Shown here in pieces: positions 1 through 9,853 of a stretch of 64,000 bases of DNA. Numbering within the stretch: the first letter of the stretch is position 1; every line of letters starts with the position of its first letter. Below the pieces are notes generated by a model, which searched no databases, had not been told where the DNA came from, and saw nothing but the letters and a program-made list of their open reading frames with translations. This DNA is from Salmonella enterica subsp. arizonae (GTDB lineage Bacteria; Pseudomonadota; Gammaproteobacteria; Enterobacterales; Enterobacteriaceae). The position numbers and the translations under genes were made by a program. The DNA lies in contig NZ_VXJW01000007.1 in the NCBI RefSeq assembly GCF_008692845.1, forward strand, positions 1 through 64,000, given 5' to 3'.

Positions 1-3000
1 GGTAAGACGTGGATGGATGCGACGAAGGCATCGGCAGGCGTCTGGAGTTATACCTGGTCGTCCGATGTGACCGAAGGCGCGCACGTGCTGACGGTGGAGG
101 CGACCGATATTGCGGGCAATACGGCGACGCGGACGCTGGATTTCACCATTGACACCACGCTGTCAACGCCAACCATTGAATTAGCGCCAGATCAGGATAC
201 CGGGCAAAGTAAGAATGATAATCTGACCAGTTTAACTCAGCCGGTTTTTGTTTTGGGCCATATCGATAATGATGTCCAAAGAGTTGAATTACAGATTGAG
301 CATAACGGTACATTTAAAAACATTATTTTAACCGAATCGGCTGATGGATGGCGTTATCGACCTGACGCGGCATTAAACGATGGTAGTTATAAATTGACCG
401 TGACGGTAACTGATACGGCGGGTAACAAAACGACATCCGCTCCTTTAACGGTAACGATAGATAGTACGTTGAGTACCCCGGTAATTGCGTTGGCTAATGG
501 CGAAGACAGCGGCGTGGTTGGCGATCAGCTTACTAACCACGATCATCCGGTATTTGACTTGAGTCATATTGATTCTGATGCCTTGCACGTTATGGTCAGG
601 GTTACTCATAACGGTAGCTCTCATGAGGAAGCGGCGGTATTTAACAATGGTAAATGGCGTTTCAGTCCTTCTGTGAGTTGGGCGGATGGCTTATATCAAT
701 TAGCTGTTGTTGTAGAAGATCGGGCGGGGAATGTAAAAGAATCTGCGCCATTAGATGTCCGTATTGATACTACGACCACTATCAACAATATCGTGTTGCT
801 TAATGACACTGGCGTTCTCGGTGATCAATTAACGAATAACGCTAAACCATCATTCAGAGTTGAGGTTCCTGCGGATGTTGCCCAGATGCGCGCTACTCTT
901 GATGGCGGCACAACCTGGATTCCGATACGGCGAAATGCGGATGGACAGTGGATTTTTGCAAGCACAAATAATCTGACTGATGGGCAACATACGCTTCGTA
1001 TCGAGGCTACAGATACAGCAGGTAACGTTGCGAGCAAAGATTTAGTCTTTAATATCGATACTCACTTACAGATTCCGACAATTGCTTTGGGGGCCGGACA
1101 GGATACTGGAGCGAATACTTCCGACCATATTACGAATATTTCACGGCCCACTTTTGTTATTGGCAATGTTGATGCCGATGTTATTAAGGTAATGGTAACT
1201 ATTGGTACCAATACTTATAACGCTACTAAAGTGGGGGGGGCATGGGAGTTCAGACCGGATAATGCGATTCCTGATGGTTCTTATAATGTGAGCGTTACTA
1301 TTGAGGATAAAGCAGGGAATATAGCGACATCTCAACCGTTATCTATAATGGTAGATACGAGAGCCGAAATTAATAGCGTAACGCTATTAACAGATAGCGG
1401 TGATAGCTCTTCAGATAATATAACCAACGTAAACAAGCCGCAGTTTGAAATTGTGGCTGCTAATGATACTGTACAGGTACGCGTTAAAATCGATAATACG
1501 GGTAATTGGATTGATTTAACGCAGAGTGTTGAAGGACACTGGGAATTTAATGTAGGAACTGCATTACCTGACGGTCAACATTCACTATTAGTGGAAGTTG
1601 TCGATGTTGCCGGTAACGTTGCACAACAAACGCTTAATTTTACGGTTGATACCACGCTGCGTGAGCCAAATATTGTGCTTGACCCTACGCAGGATACTGG
1701 CGATGACAGTAATGACAATATTACTAATATTAATAAGCCGACATTTATTATTGGCAATGTGGATAATGATGTGTCACATATCGTTATTCATCTTGATGGT
1801 CGGGATTATATCATCGAAAATAATGGTGCTAAATTAACATTTACACCAGATAAGCCGCTGACAGATGGTCATCATACGCTTACTGTTACAGTGACAGATA
1901 TTGCGGGTAATACAAAAACATCATCTGAACTGCAGGTTGAAATAGATACCCAGGTACAAATTGACAGGGTTTCATTAACAACCGATAGTGGTGTTAATGA
2001 TAGCGATAGAATCACTAATGTTGCTCGTCCATCGTTTAATATTGTAACACCTGATGATGTGACCAAAGTATTGGTTTCTTTCGACGGTGTTATCTGGAGC
2101 CCGGCAAGTAAGAATGCAGCCGGACAGTGGGACTTTACGGCGGGTAGCGCTCTATTAGAAGGTCATTATGTACTCCATGTGCAGGCAACGGATCGGGCAG
2201 GAAATACGGCTAATTCCAGTCTTGCATTTACGGTGGATACACATGTTGATGGCCTTAACATTACCATGCTGGATGATACAGGGAATGACGCGGCAGACCG
2301 TATAACCAATATTACATCGCCGCGTTTTGAAATCTCAGCCAGAGAATCGCTACAGGTTGTAACGGTGACGTTAAATGGGAACGTCACCACTCTCAACAAA
2401 GGGATGGGTAATAAGTGGATATACACTCCCGAAATACCATTACTTGATGGACATTATAAACTAGAGGTCACTGCTGAAGATATTGCTGGCAATACTATTA
2501 ACCAGGAGATATCGTTCACTATAGATACGACTGTACCTGTGCCTGATGTTGATTTGTTGGATGCCGATGACTCCGGTGAAAGCGCTGTAGATAATATTAC
2601 CAATGTCACTAAACCACGTTTCATTATTAGTGATATTCCTACCGATATTGACACTGTTACGATAAAAATTAACGGTGTCTCTTATCCTATTACTCTGGAT
2701 GGCAGTAACACCGGGACATTCCAGGTTCCTGTGGCGCTAAAAGATGGTGTCTACGAAGCGGTTGTCGTCTTCAGAGATCTTGCAGGTAATATATCCGAGA
2801 CGAAACTACCATTTACCATTGATACGGCAACAAGTGTTAGTGTTCGAATGGATCCCACATCAGATACGGGAAGTTCTAATAGTGATAATCTCACTAACAG
2901 AAAAAGTCCTAAATTCGGCGGTACTGCGGAACCGGATGCAAAACTTGTTATTACCATTATCGATGATACATCAGGTCATGAGGTGTTGAAAAAACTGGTC

Positions 3001-6000
3001 ACGGTTGGTGTTGATGGTAACTGGAGTATGACGCCAGATGCCCTGGCAGATGGTACCTACACAATTAAAGTTGTCTCAACAGACGTTGCAGGAAATACAG
3101 CGGAGGCGCAAGATAGATTTACTATCGATACGGTAACGCCCGATCCAACAATTCAGCTTACGGATTCATCAATTGATGATATGCATGAAGCTACCAGCCT
3201 GCGACCTGAGTTCAAGGGGATCGCTGAAGCATTCTCAACGATTATGATCCAGTGGGATGGCAAAGTTATCGGCTCAGCCAATGCGAATTCGAATGGCGAA
3301 TGGAGTTGGACTCCCCCATCAATATTAACACCAGGTTCTTATGTCATTAGTATCGTTGCCAAAGATAAAGCGGGTAATGAATCGTCACAAGTTGACTTTC
3401 CAGTCGTAATACCTGTTATTGATGTAACCCCTCCTACGATTAAGCTAAGTGATGATAGTGATAGCGGGGCATTGGGGGACTTTATTACTAACGATAAAAC
3501 GCCGACTCTTATTGGGAGCACATTACCCAATACTATTGTCAGCATTTATATCGACGGTAAGAAAGTTGGCGAGGCAACATCGGATACCGCAGGTCGATAT
3601 GCCTTCCAGATGCAGGAACAGCCTGACGGGACGTACGTTGTGGAAGTTGGTATATTAAATCCACGCGTCAATGAAGAAATTCGCTCAGCAGCCGTTAGCC
3701 TCGTTATTGATACTCAGGTCGCTGACCTTGAATGGCATATATCTGGGATACATGAAGACAAATATATTAATACTGTAACGCCGGAGATTAGTGGCATAAG
3801 CGAACCAAACAGTAAAATTACGGTTTTTGTTAATGGGGTTGAAAAGGCTGCTGCTTATACTACTGCAGGCGGGCATTGGGGCGTTATATTACCTACTTTA
3901 GGGAATGATGGTAATTACGTATTAACGTTCAAAGTTGAAGACATTGCAGGAAATGTTAAAGAATTTGGTCCTCAGGAAATAACATTGGATACGGTAATTG
4001 AACCGTTAACAGTGACACTGCGAGAAGTTGATGATTCGGGTAAACTGGGAGACTGGATCACCAATAAATCACATGTAAATATAGATGGTACTGCGGAGGC
4101 AGGAAGTACCTTAACTATTAAAACTCAGGGAGGAGTCGTTGTTACTACTTTTGAAGTAGGAAGTGATGGACATTGGAGTGCAGAGTTAGATCTGAGTAAC
4201 GGTAATAATATCTTTGTTGTTGAGTCAGTAGATAAAGCGGGCAATAGTCAACAAAAAGAACTTTTAGTAGAATATGACACGCAGATCGAAATCAGTGCTA
4301 TTTCTTTAAGCCGAGATAGTAATAGTGGTGATAAATATGATCTCATTACCAACGATAAATCGCCAGAGCTAGTCGCAATGACCGAACCTGGAGCAACAGT
4401 ACAGGTTTATATTAATGATGTATTGCAAGCTACGGTAGAAGCTAATTCTGCAGGTAATGTTAGTTATACCATGCCAGCGAATAGCGCCGATGGTAACTAT
4501 CATGTGCAATTTGTTGCTACCGATATAGCCGGCAACCGAACTGAATCTGCTGTTGCGACAGTGACGATCGATTCTGAAATTGCTGTGTTTACTATTGATG
4601 AAGGTTCATTACCGACTATATCAAATAGTCGGGCATTATCAGTCGCTGGGCAAGGTGAGGCAGGCGCTCAGGTAAGCATCTTTGTCGATAATAAGCTGGT
4701 CAATGTGGTCATGGTTGAGGCTGATGGTTCCTGGCGTGCTCCGATATTGCTGCAAGATGATGGTACGTTTAAGATTCATTTCAGCATTACTGACATTGCT
4801 GGAAACACCCAGGCGAGCAAAAATTTCAGTGTCGATGTCGATTCATCAACCGAATTTCCAACAATAACCCTTGAAGATTCGAGTAACTCAGGTCTGGTTG
4901 ACGATCTGATTACTAATCATAATACGCCATCCTTTGTTGGTACTGCGGAAGCGGGTGCTACAATCCATTTTTATGTTGATGAAAAAATTGTGGCAAATAT
5001 CCTCGTTCAAGATGATGGAAGATGGTCATATCAATTTGATAATTCTCTGAAAGATGGTGAATACTCCATTCGTGTTGTTGCGGAAGATACCGCTGGTAAC
5101 AGGGCGGAATCACCTCGCTTAATCGTTACGATAGATACCAGTACATACATTGAACCTCCTACGCTGACAGCGGGATCTGATAATGGTATGTATATTAACG
5201 ACGGCGTAACAAGTCAAACCAGACCTCAGTTTAGTATCAACGGTGAGTTTAACCAGAGTGTCCAAATTTACATTGATGGCAAGCTAGTCGATACGGTCAC
5301 TGTGACAGACAAAAACCAGGTTTATCAACCTGTGGCTCCATTGGGTGACGGTTCTCATAATATTTATTATGTCATTACCGATAAGGCAGGTAACACTGCA
5401 ACATCTAAAACACTAGATTTTTCAATAGATACATCGAATAAAACCCCTGTGGTGATAGAGTCCATTGATGGTCATACACTAGCGGAGATGACCGGCAGCG
5501 ATGGTAAAATATATATAACAGATACTACTCATAATATAATTTTTCGCGGAAGTGCGGAGCCTGATAGTTTAATGGATTTAACTATCAATGGGCTAAACGT
5601 AGGCCAAGTTTTGGTTAGTAAGACAGGAGAATGGCAGATGCCAGTCAACCCTGTTTATCTCTCTCAAGGTCTTCTGGAGATAAAAATAAAATCTACGGAC
5701 CGTGGAGGTAATGTAAACGAGAAAAGTTTCTCTATCTGGGTGGACACGATGATTGAGGACTTTACCAGTGAACTTGATGACAATAAATCATCGTCGCAAA
5801 ATGACTGGTGGAGTAATAATACCCTTATCACTATGAGAGGTCTGGGAGAGGCTGGCGCGACGGTATCACTAGTGCTGGCAGGTGTCACATTGGCAACGAC
5901 AGTCGTTGCGGCTAATGGTAAGTGGGAACTGTCGACCGATCGGCTTCCGGAAGGGAAATACGATATCACTTTGAGTATTGAGGACAACGCCGGAAACAGG

Positions 6001-7494
6001 AGAGAAGAGATCCGTGAAATATTCATCGATCGCGTTGCACCGGCAGTCCCTGCTATAACATATTCGGACATTGTCGATGATCTCGTCATTATGAAAGGGA
6101 CGGGCGAAGCAAAATCAAAATTAACGATAACTGACAGCGAGGGAAATATATATATATTAACCGTTCCTGATAACGGGAACTGGAGTATGGCTATTCCTTA
6201 TCCATCAGAAGGGATATTTACTATATCAAGTACAGATCGAATTGGTAACACCAGTGATGTTGTCTCTGTCGATTTAATAAGAGAGATACCGACTATTTCG
6301 TTAGCGGTAGATTCGAATAGTGGTTCTAAAAATGACAATATTACGCAAGATAAACAACCTACCTTTATTATCGGAAATTTAGAAAGCGATATCGTTAACG
6401 TTCAAATAGATATTAACGGGATAGCATATAATGCTGAAAAAAGAGCGGATGGCGTCTGGTTCTTTACGCCAGATATAGCTTTAGCTGATGGTACCTATAC
6501 GATATCGGTAACTGCGAATGACGCGGCGGGTAATCAGAAAAACTCGTTACCGATTACTATCACGATCGACAGTACGCTGAAGGTGCCGGAGATTGCGCTG
6601 GCGGCAGGTGAGGATACCGGCGCGCCAGACAGCGATAACGTGACGAATCACACCCAGCCGAAGTTTACCCTGCAGCATATTGACGCGGATGTGACCGGAG
6701 TGACCGTCAGCGTGGCGCATAACGGAACCACCGACACCTATCCGGTCACGAAGGGGGATGATGGCTGGAGCTTCAGTCCGTCAGCAGCCTGGAGTGATGG
6801 TAACTACACGCTGAGTGTGACGGTGGTGGACGGTGCGGGGAACACGCAGCAGTCATCATCGCTGACGGTGACGGTTGATTCTACTATAACAGCGACAGCG
6901 CCTGTTGAGGCAGGCGATGTTAGTGAGTTCGCCATGGCAACCGATGTAGCTCAACCGGAATCTGAAATGGTCAGCATTGAAAGTGAAAAAAATCATAGCC
7001 CAGCTATGTTTTCAATGATGTCTGCGGTTGGAGAAGTGGCTGCGCAGGAGGATGCCTATAACATCGTATTATTAAATACCGAGTCTGGTGATGTAACTGA
7101 ACGTTCTATTAGTCAGACACCATCTTTTGCAATATCAGTACCTGATAATATTGTGAATGTTAGTGTTATGTTCGAAGGAGAAGAGATTGATTTGCCGATT
7201 AATAATCAGAAGGCAATATTTGAGGTGCCAGTACCTTTGAATGATGGTGAGTATACTATAGATGTGAAATTCATCGATAAAGATGCTGATTATCTGATTA
7301 AGGAAAAAACATTCTCAGTTGATCATTCTTCGGCAGATATAGTTAATTCCATGGGTGAAAGAAGCAACACCGAGGATGAAGTTAACGTCTCAGCCCCAGA
7401 AAGTGCTGTAACACACCATAATAATGGTGCTGTTGAGATATTCACTATTAGTGAAGTAAGTCTCCCTGTAGATAATCAAGAAGAACACGCATAA
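1..7494 (+). CDS. siiE: Giant non-fimbrial adhesin SiiE, C-terminal part (5' end outside window)
   Basis: Open from base 1 (GKTWMDATK) to TAA at 7492, about 2497 residues; the start lies upstream of the window. SiiE is the type I-secreted SPI-4 adhesin of Salmonella that contacts the apical side of polarised epithelial cells. The sequence is a chain of roughly 24 bacterial Ig-like domains of 85-105 residues. Each ends in a motif like D-x-AGN and a strand like x-I-D-T, and most begin with an acidic D-x-D-S/T-G-x-x-x-D-x-I/L-T-N block of the calcium-binding kind described for SiiE. After about residue 2300 the repeat pattern is broken by a non-Ig insertion (from VEAGDVSEFA). One last Ig domain and a short acidic tail, the expected place of the secretion signal, follow. 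Base composition is AT-rich except near both ends. The next gene encodes its exporter. Assignment rests on repeat type, size and the siiF neighbour. Confidence 0.93.
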   Translation, partial: GKTWMDATKASAGVWSYTWSSDVTEGAHVLTVEATDIAGNTATRTLDFTIDTTLSTPTIELAPDQDTGQSKNDNLTSLTQPVFVLGHIDNDVQRVELQIEHNGTFKNIILTESADGWRYRPDAALNDGSYKLTVTVTDTAGNKTTSAPLTVTIDSTLSTPVIALANGEDSGVVGDQLTNHDHPVFDLSHIDSDALHVMVRVTHNGSSHEEAAVFNNGKWRFSPSVSWADGLYQLAVVVEDRAGNVKESAPLDVRIDTTTTINNIVLLNDTGVLGDQLTNNAKPSFRVEVPADVAQMRATLDGGTTWIPIRRNADGQWIFASTNNLTDGQHTLRIEATDTAGNVASKDLVFNIDTHLQIPTIALGAGQDTGANTSDHITNISRPTFVIGNVDADVIKVMVTIGTNTYNATKVGGAWEFRPDNAIPDGSYNVSVTIEDKAGNIATSQPLSIMVDTRAEINSVTLLTDSGDSSSDNITNVNKPQFEIVAANDTVQVRVKIDNTGNWIDLTQSVEGHWEFNVGTALPDGQHSLLVEVVDVAGNVAQQTLNFTVDTTLREPNIVLDPTQDTGDDSNDNITNINKPTFIIGNVDNDVSHIVIHLDGRDYIIENNGAKLTFTPDKPLTDGHHTLTVTVTDIAGNTKTSSELQVEIDTQVQIDRVSLTTDSGVNDSDRITNVARPSFNIVTPDDVTKVLVSFDGVIWSPASKNAAGQWDFTAGSALLEGHYVLHVQATDRAGNTANSSLAFTVDTHVDGLNITMLDDTGNDAADRITNITSPRFEISARESLQVVTVTLNGNVTTLNKGMGNKWIYTPEIPLLDGHYKLEVTAEDIAGNTINQEISFTIDTTVPVPDVDLLDADDSGESAVDNITNVTKPRFIISDIPTDIDTVTIKINGVSYPITLDGSNTGTFQVPVALKDGVYEAVVVFRDLAGNISETKLPFTIDTATSVSVRMDPTSDTGSSNSDNLTNRKSPKFGGTAEPDAKLVITIIDDTSGHEVLKKLVTVGVDGNWSMTPDALADGTYTIKVVSTDVAGNTAEAQDRFTIDTVTPDPTIQLTDSSIDDMHEATSLRPEFKGIAEAFSTIMIQWDGKVIGSANANSNGEWSWTPPSILTPGSYVISIVAKDKAGNESSQVDFPVVIPVIDVTPPTIKLSDDSDSGALGDFITNDKTPTLIGSTLPNTIVSIYIDGKKVGEATSDTAGRYAFQMQEQPDGTYVVEVGILNPRVNEEIRSAAVSLVIDTQVADLEWHISGIHEDKYINTVTPEISGISEPNSKITVFVNGVEKAAAYTTAGGHWGVILPTLGNDGNYVLTFKVEDIAGNVKEFGPQEITLDTVIEPLTVTLREVDDSGKLGDWITNKSHVNIDGTAEAGSTLTIKTQGGVVVTTFEVGSDGHWSAELDLSNGNNIFVVESVDKAGNSQQKELLVEYDTQIEISAISLSRDSNSGDKYDLITNDKSPELVAMTEPGATVQVYINDVLQATVEANSAGNVSYTMPANSADGNYHVQFVATDIAGNRTESAVATVTIDSEIAVFTIDEGSLPTISNSRALSVAGQGEAGAQVSIFVDNKLVNVVMVEADGSWRAPILLQDDGTFKIHFSITDIAGNTQASKNFSVDVDSSTEFPTITLEDSSNSGLVDDLITNHNTPSFVGTAEAGATIHFYVDEKIVANILVQDDGRWSYQFDNSLKDGEYSIRVVAEDTAGNRAESPRLIVTIDTSTYIEPPTLTAGSDNGMYINDGVTSQTRPQFSINGEFNQSVQIYIDGKLVDTVTVTDKNQVYQPVAPLGDGSHNIYYVITDKAGNTATSKTLDFSIDTSNKTPVVIESIDGHTLAEMTGSDGKIYITDTTHNIIFRGSAEPDSLMDLTINGLNVGQVLVSKTGEWQMPVNPVYLSQGLLEIKIKSTDRGGNVNEKSFSIWVDTMIEDFTSELDDNKSSSQNDWWSNNTLITMRGLGEAGATVSLVLAGVTLATTVVAANGKWELSTDRLPEGKYDITLSIEDNAGNRREEIREIFIDRVAPAVPAITYSDIVDDLVIMKGTGEAKSKLTITDSEGNIYILTVPDNGNWSMAIPYPSEGIFTISSTDRIGNTSDVVSVDLIREIPTISLAVDSNSGSKNDNITQDKQPTFIIGNLESDIVNVQIDINGIAYNAEKRADGVWFFTPDIALADGTYTISVTANDAAGNQKNSLPITITIDSTLKVPEIALAAGEDTGAPDSDNVTNHTQPKFTLQHIDADVTGVTVSVAHNGTTDTYPVTKGDDGWSFSPSAAWSDGNYTLSVTVVDGAGNTQQSSSLTVTVDSTITATAPVEAGDVSEFAMATDVAQPESEMVSIESEKNHSPAMFSMMSAVGEVAAQEDAYNIVLLNTESGDVTERSISQTPSFAISVPDNIVNVSVMFEGEEIDLPINNQKAIFEVPVPLNDGEYTIDVKFIDKDADYLIKEKTFSVDHSSADIVNSMGERSNTEDEVNVSAPESAVTHHNNGAVEIFTISEVSLPVDNQEEHA

Positions 7495-7504
7495 CATAAT
7501 GAGG

Positions 7505-7526
7505 CCCCTCACCGTCAGGTGAGGGG
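7505..7526 (+). promoter_or_regulatory. Perfect hairpin between siiE and siiF covering the siiF ribosome binding site
   Basis: A 9-bp perfect inverted repeat (CCCCTCACC / GGTGAGGGG) with a GTCA loop starts 10 nt after the siiE stop. No T-tract follows, so it does not look like a full intrinsic terminator. The 3' arm holds the only purine-rich ribosome-binding-like sequence (GAGGGG) upstream of the siiF ATG at 7539. The hairpin could stabilise the siiE 3' end, limit read-through, or hide the siiF binding site until a ribosome finishing siiE opens it. The structure is seen; the function is inferred. Confidence 0.7.
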
Positions 7527-7538
7527 AATGATCTATTT

Positions 7539-9605
7539 ATGGATACAAAGCTAGAACCATATTATTTAAGTGCAGAAAATGCATTGTCTATAGTTTCAAA
7601 AAAATTCAATATAAAAATAGACATTAAAGAGGAAGATATAAATATTCGATTTAAAAAATATGATAGAAATAATACCGATGACTCAATACAAATGAAGAAT
7701 TTTTTCTTGTCATTAGGACTTTCTTTACAGGATATATTATTTAGTAGTGGCGAAGATCTATTAAATGAACCTATGCCCATTTTACTACTGACCCCTGAAA
7801 TGAAATGGATGGTATGTATCAGCGGTGGGCAAAAAATTAAATTAGTAAATGCCCGAGGGGAACTGTGTTATGTAGAGATACCTGATGAGTATCTAAAAAA
7901 ACTATCTGCATTTAGTATACTTCCCTTAAATAAAGTTGTTGATAGTATAAGAGTGAATAATATTATTAAAAACTCTTTATCAATGAACAAGGTTTTTTAT
8001 ACAAAATACTTTTTTTCATCTTTGTTTATGGCAATTTTTGCGCTGACAATTCCAGTTTTTAGTAATTTGTTTTATGACAAGCTTATTCCAAGTGCTTCTG
8101 TTTCGTCTTTATTTGGTGTCGCTATTATTGTAGCTGTATTTATCGTTTTTGAGTTTATTCTACGTACGTCAAAAGATATTTACCAATCTATAACGGCCAG
8201 ACAAGATGACGTCGATATTGATATCTCGTTTCTCGAGGCGGTGCTTTATGGTAAAAAGAAAAACGGTAAATCAATGTCATCAGCATTTGTTCTGTGGAAT
8301 GAGTTTCAGAAGGTTAAACCTATTTTATTGAATTCTGTTTTTCAACGTATAGCCGATATCCCAATTTTTTTGATATTTATCGCTGTTATTTATGTGAATT
8401 TAGGATGGGTAGTGGTTGTTCCCATTATTGTTTTTATAATCTCTATTATTTTGTCCATTGTTAACCATCATTATACCAATGAGTTGATGAATAAACAAAA
8501 AGAAGGCCAAAAGAACAGAAATGTTTTCATATCGGAAGTGTTTTTATCAATTAAAATGATCCATACATTAAACAATCAGGGCTTACTATTTGATTGGGTT
8601 AATACATCAAACGAACAGTCATATCTTAATCTTAAGATAAGAAAGCTAAATCTTATCTATCAATCAATATTAGGAAGTATGTCATCTATTACTCAAATAA
8701 CAATAATGATAATAGCTTTTTTTATGGTAATTAAAGGTGATATTACCACTGGTGCAATTGTATCTTCAGTTATCGTTTCTGGACGTATCTCGGGGATCAC
8801 CTCCAACTTTTCATCTACATTAATCTCTATATTGTCAGCAGAAAAAACGGGTAAGGACTTGCTTTCTTTCTTTGATGAAGATCAGGAAGAAAAGACACCA
8901 GCGTTACAGTCAATTTCAAAGTGTGAGGGTGAGATTTCTATTCGTGGTGTTAGCTACCAATATGATGCGCAATCTTCAGTTATTATTAACCGTTTATCTA
9001 TAGACATTCCTTCCGGACAACGAGTTGCAATTATAGGTGATTGTGGCGCAGGGAAAAGTTCATTATTGGGGCTGTTATCTGGCTACCTTTCACCTACAGA
9101 TGGTGCCATTTTGTACGATGGGTATAATCTAGGGCACCTCTCCCAGAATTTTTTCTCACAACATTTAAGTGTCGTTACAACCCATGATGTTTTGTTTACT
9201 GGGACTGTTGAAAGTAATTTTGCATTAAAACCACAAAATGACAGGGGACGGGTATTGAAAGCTCTTCATATAACGAATTGTGGTTTCATTTTACAGCATC
9301 CTATGGGGTTAAAGTTTCCTGTAAACTTTATGGCTAAAAACCTTTCGTCTGGCCAGCAACAGCAATTATTATTAGCTCGTAGTTTAAGTAGTGATGCTAG
9401 TGTGTTTTTGTGGGATGAGCCAACATCAAATTTGGATGAGAACACAGAAAAACAAATTTTTGATAACCTGGATGAGTTTATTCAAGGGAACACACTCATT
9501 ATGATTACTCACCGTCGTTATCTTATAAAATACTTTGATAGAGTATTGGTGATGAAAGGGGGAAAAGTGATTCGGGATTGCACTCCTGAAAAATTAATGG
9601 GTTAA
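7539..9605 (+). CDS. siiF: SiiF, type I secretion ABC transporter for SiiE
   Basis: 688-residue inner-membrane ABC exporter, the ATPase/permease of the SPI-4 type I secretion system (SiiC outer membrane, SiiD adaptor, SiiF). Residues 1-130 form a peptidase-C39-like N-terminal domain without an obvious catalytic cysteine-histidine pair, as in other exporters of large RTX-like adhesins. Membrane segments span about 155-430. The nucleotide-binding domain carries Walker A GDCGAGKSS near residue 500, the ABC signature LSSGQQQQL near 600 and Walker B VFLWDEPTS near 623, then the switch histidine in ITHRR. The ATG at 7539 lies 44 nt after siiE. Its only plausible binding site, GAGGGG, is inside the preceding hairpin and 12 nt away. 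Very AT-rich, like much of SPI-4. Confidence 0.93.
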   Translation: MDTKLEPYYLSAENALSIVSKKFNIKIDIKEEDINIRFKKYDRNNTDDSIQMKNFFLSLGLSLQDILFSSGEDLLNEPMPILLLTPEMKWMVCISGGQKIKLVNARGELCYVEIPDEYLKKLSAFSILPLNKVVDSIRVNNIIKNSLSMNKVFYTKYFFSSLFMAIFALTIPVFSNLFYDKLIPSASVSSLFGVAIIVAVFIVFEFILRTSKDIYQSITARQDDVDIDISFLEAVLYGKKKNGKSMSSAFVLWNEFQKVKPILLNSVFQRIADIPIFLIFIAVIYVNLGWVVVVPIIVFIISIILSIVNHHYTNELMNKQKEGQKNRNVFISEVFLSIKMIHTLNNQGLLFDWVNTSNEQSYLNLKIRKLNLIYQSILGSMSSITQITIMIIAFFMVIKGDITTGAIVSSVIVSGRISGITSNFSSTLISILSAEKTGKDLLSFFDEDQEEKTPALQSISKCEGEISIRGVSYQYDAQSSVIINRLSIDIPSGQRVAIIGDCGAGKSSLLGLLSGYLSPTDGAILYDGYNLGHLSQNFFSQHLSVVTTHDVLFTGTVESNFALKPQNDRGRVLKALHITNCGFILQHPMGLKFPVNFMAKNLSSGQQQQLLLARSLSSDASVFLWDEPTSNLDENTEKQIFDNLDEFIQGNTLIMITHRRYLIKYFDRVLVMKGGKVIRDCTPEKLMG

Positions 9606-9646
9606 ATACAATATTCCATTTTTAGCGATAGAAAAATTATTTTTAT

Positions 9647-9685
9647 AAAACAGGCCATATCAATTCTATTGATCTGGCCTGTTTT
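9647..9685. terminator. Bidirectional terminator between siiF and the AraC-type gene
   Basis: Near-perfect inverted repeat AAAACAGGCCA...TGGCCTGTTTT with inner TCAAT/ATTGA pairing and a short loop. It has a T-run on each strand, and lies between the converging siiF and the minus-strand regulator gene. Typical bidirectional intrinsic terminator. Confidence 0.85.
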
Positions 9686-9853
9686 GAATAATTCTATTGC
9701 TATTACCCAATTGTAACGAGTCGAGATAATGATCCAAGTTAGCCAGCGATAAATAAAAAAGCTAGCATGGTGTAACGTTCCAAAAATATCTTTGATATAT
9801 CAGGCTCGATGAAATATCAGTGCATGATTAAGCCTATAGATATAGCCACTTGT

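Noticed and set aside
1-6890. siiE repeats as a tandem DNA repeat or CRISPR-like array
   Set aside because: The periodicity is at protein level (Ig-like domains), with widely diverged DNA between units and one open frame.
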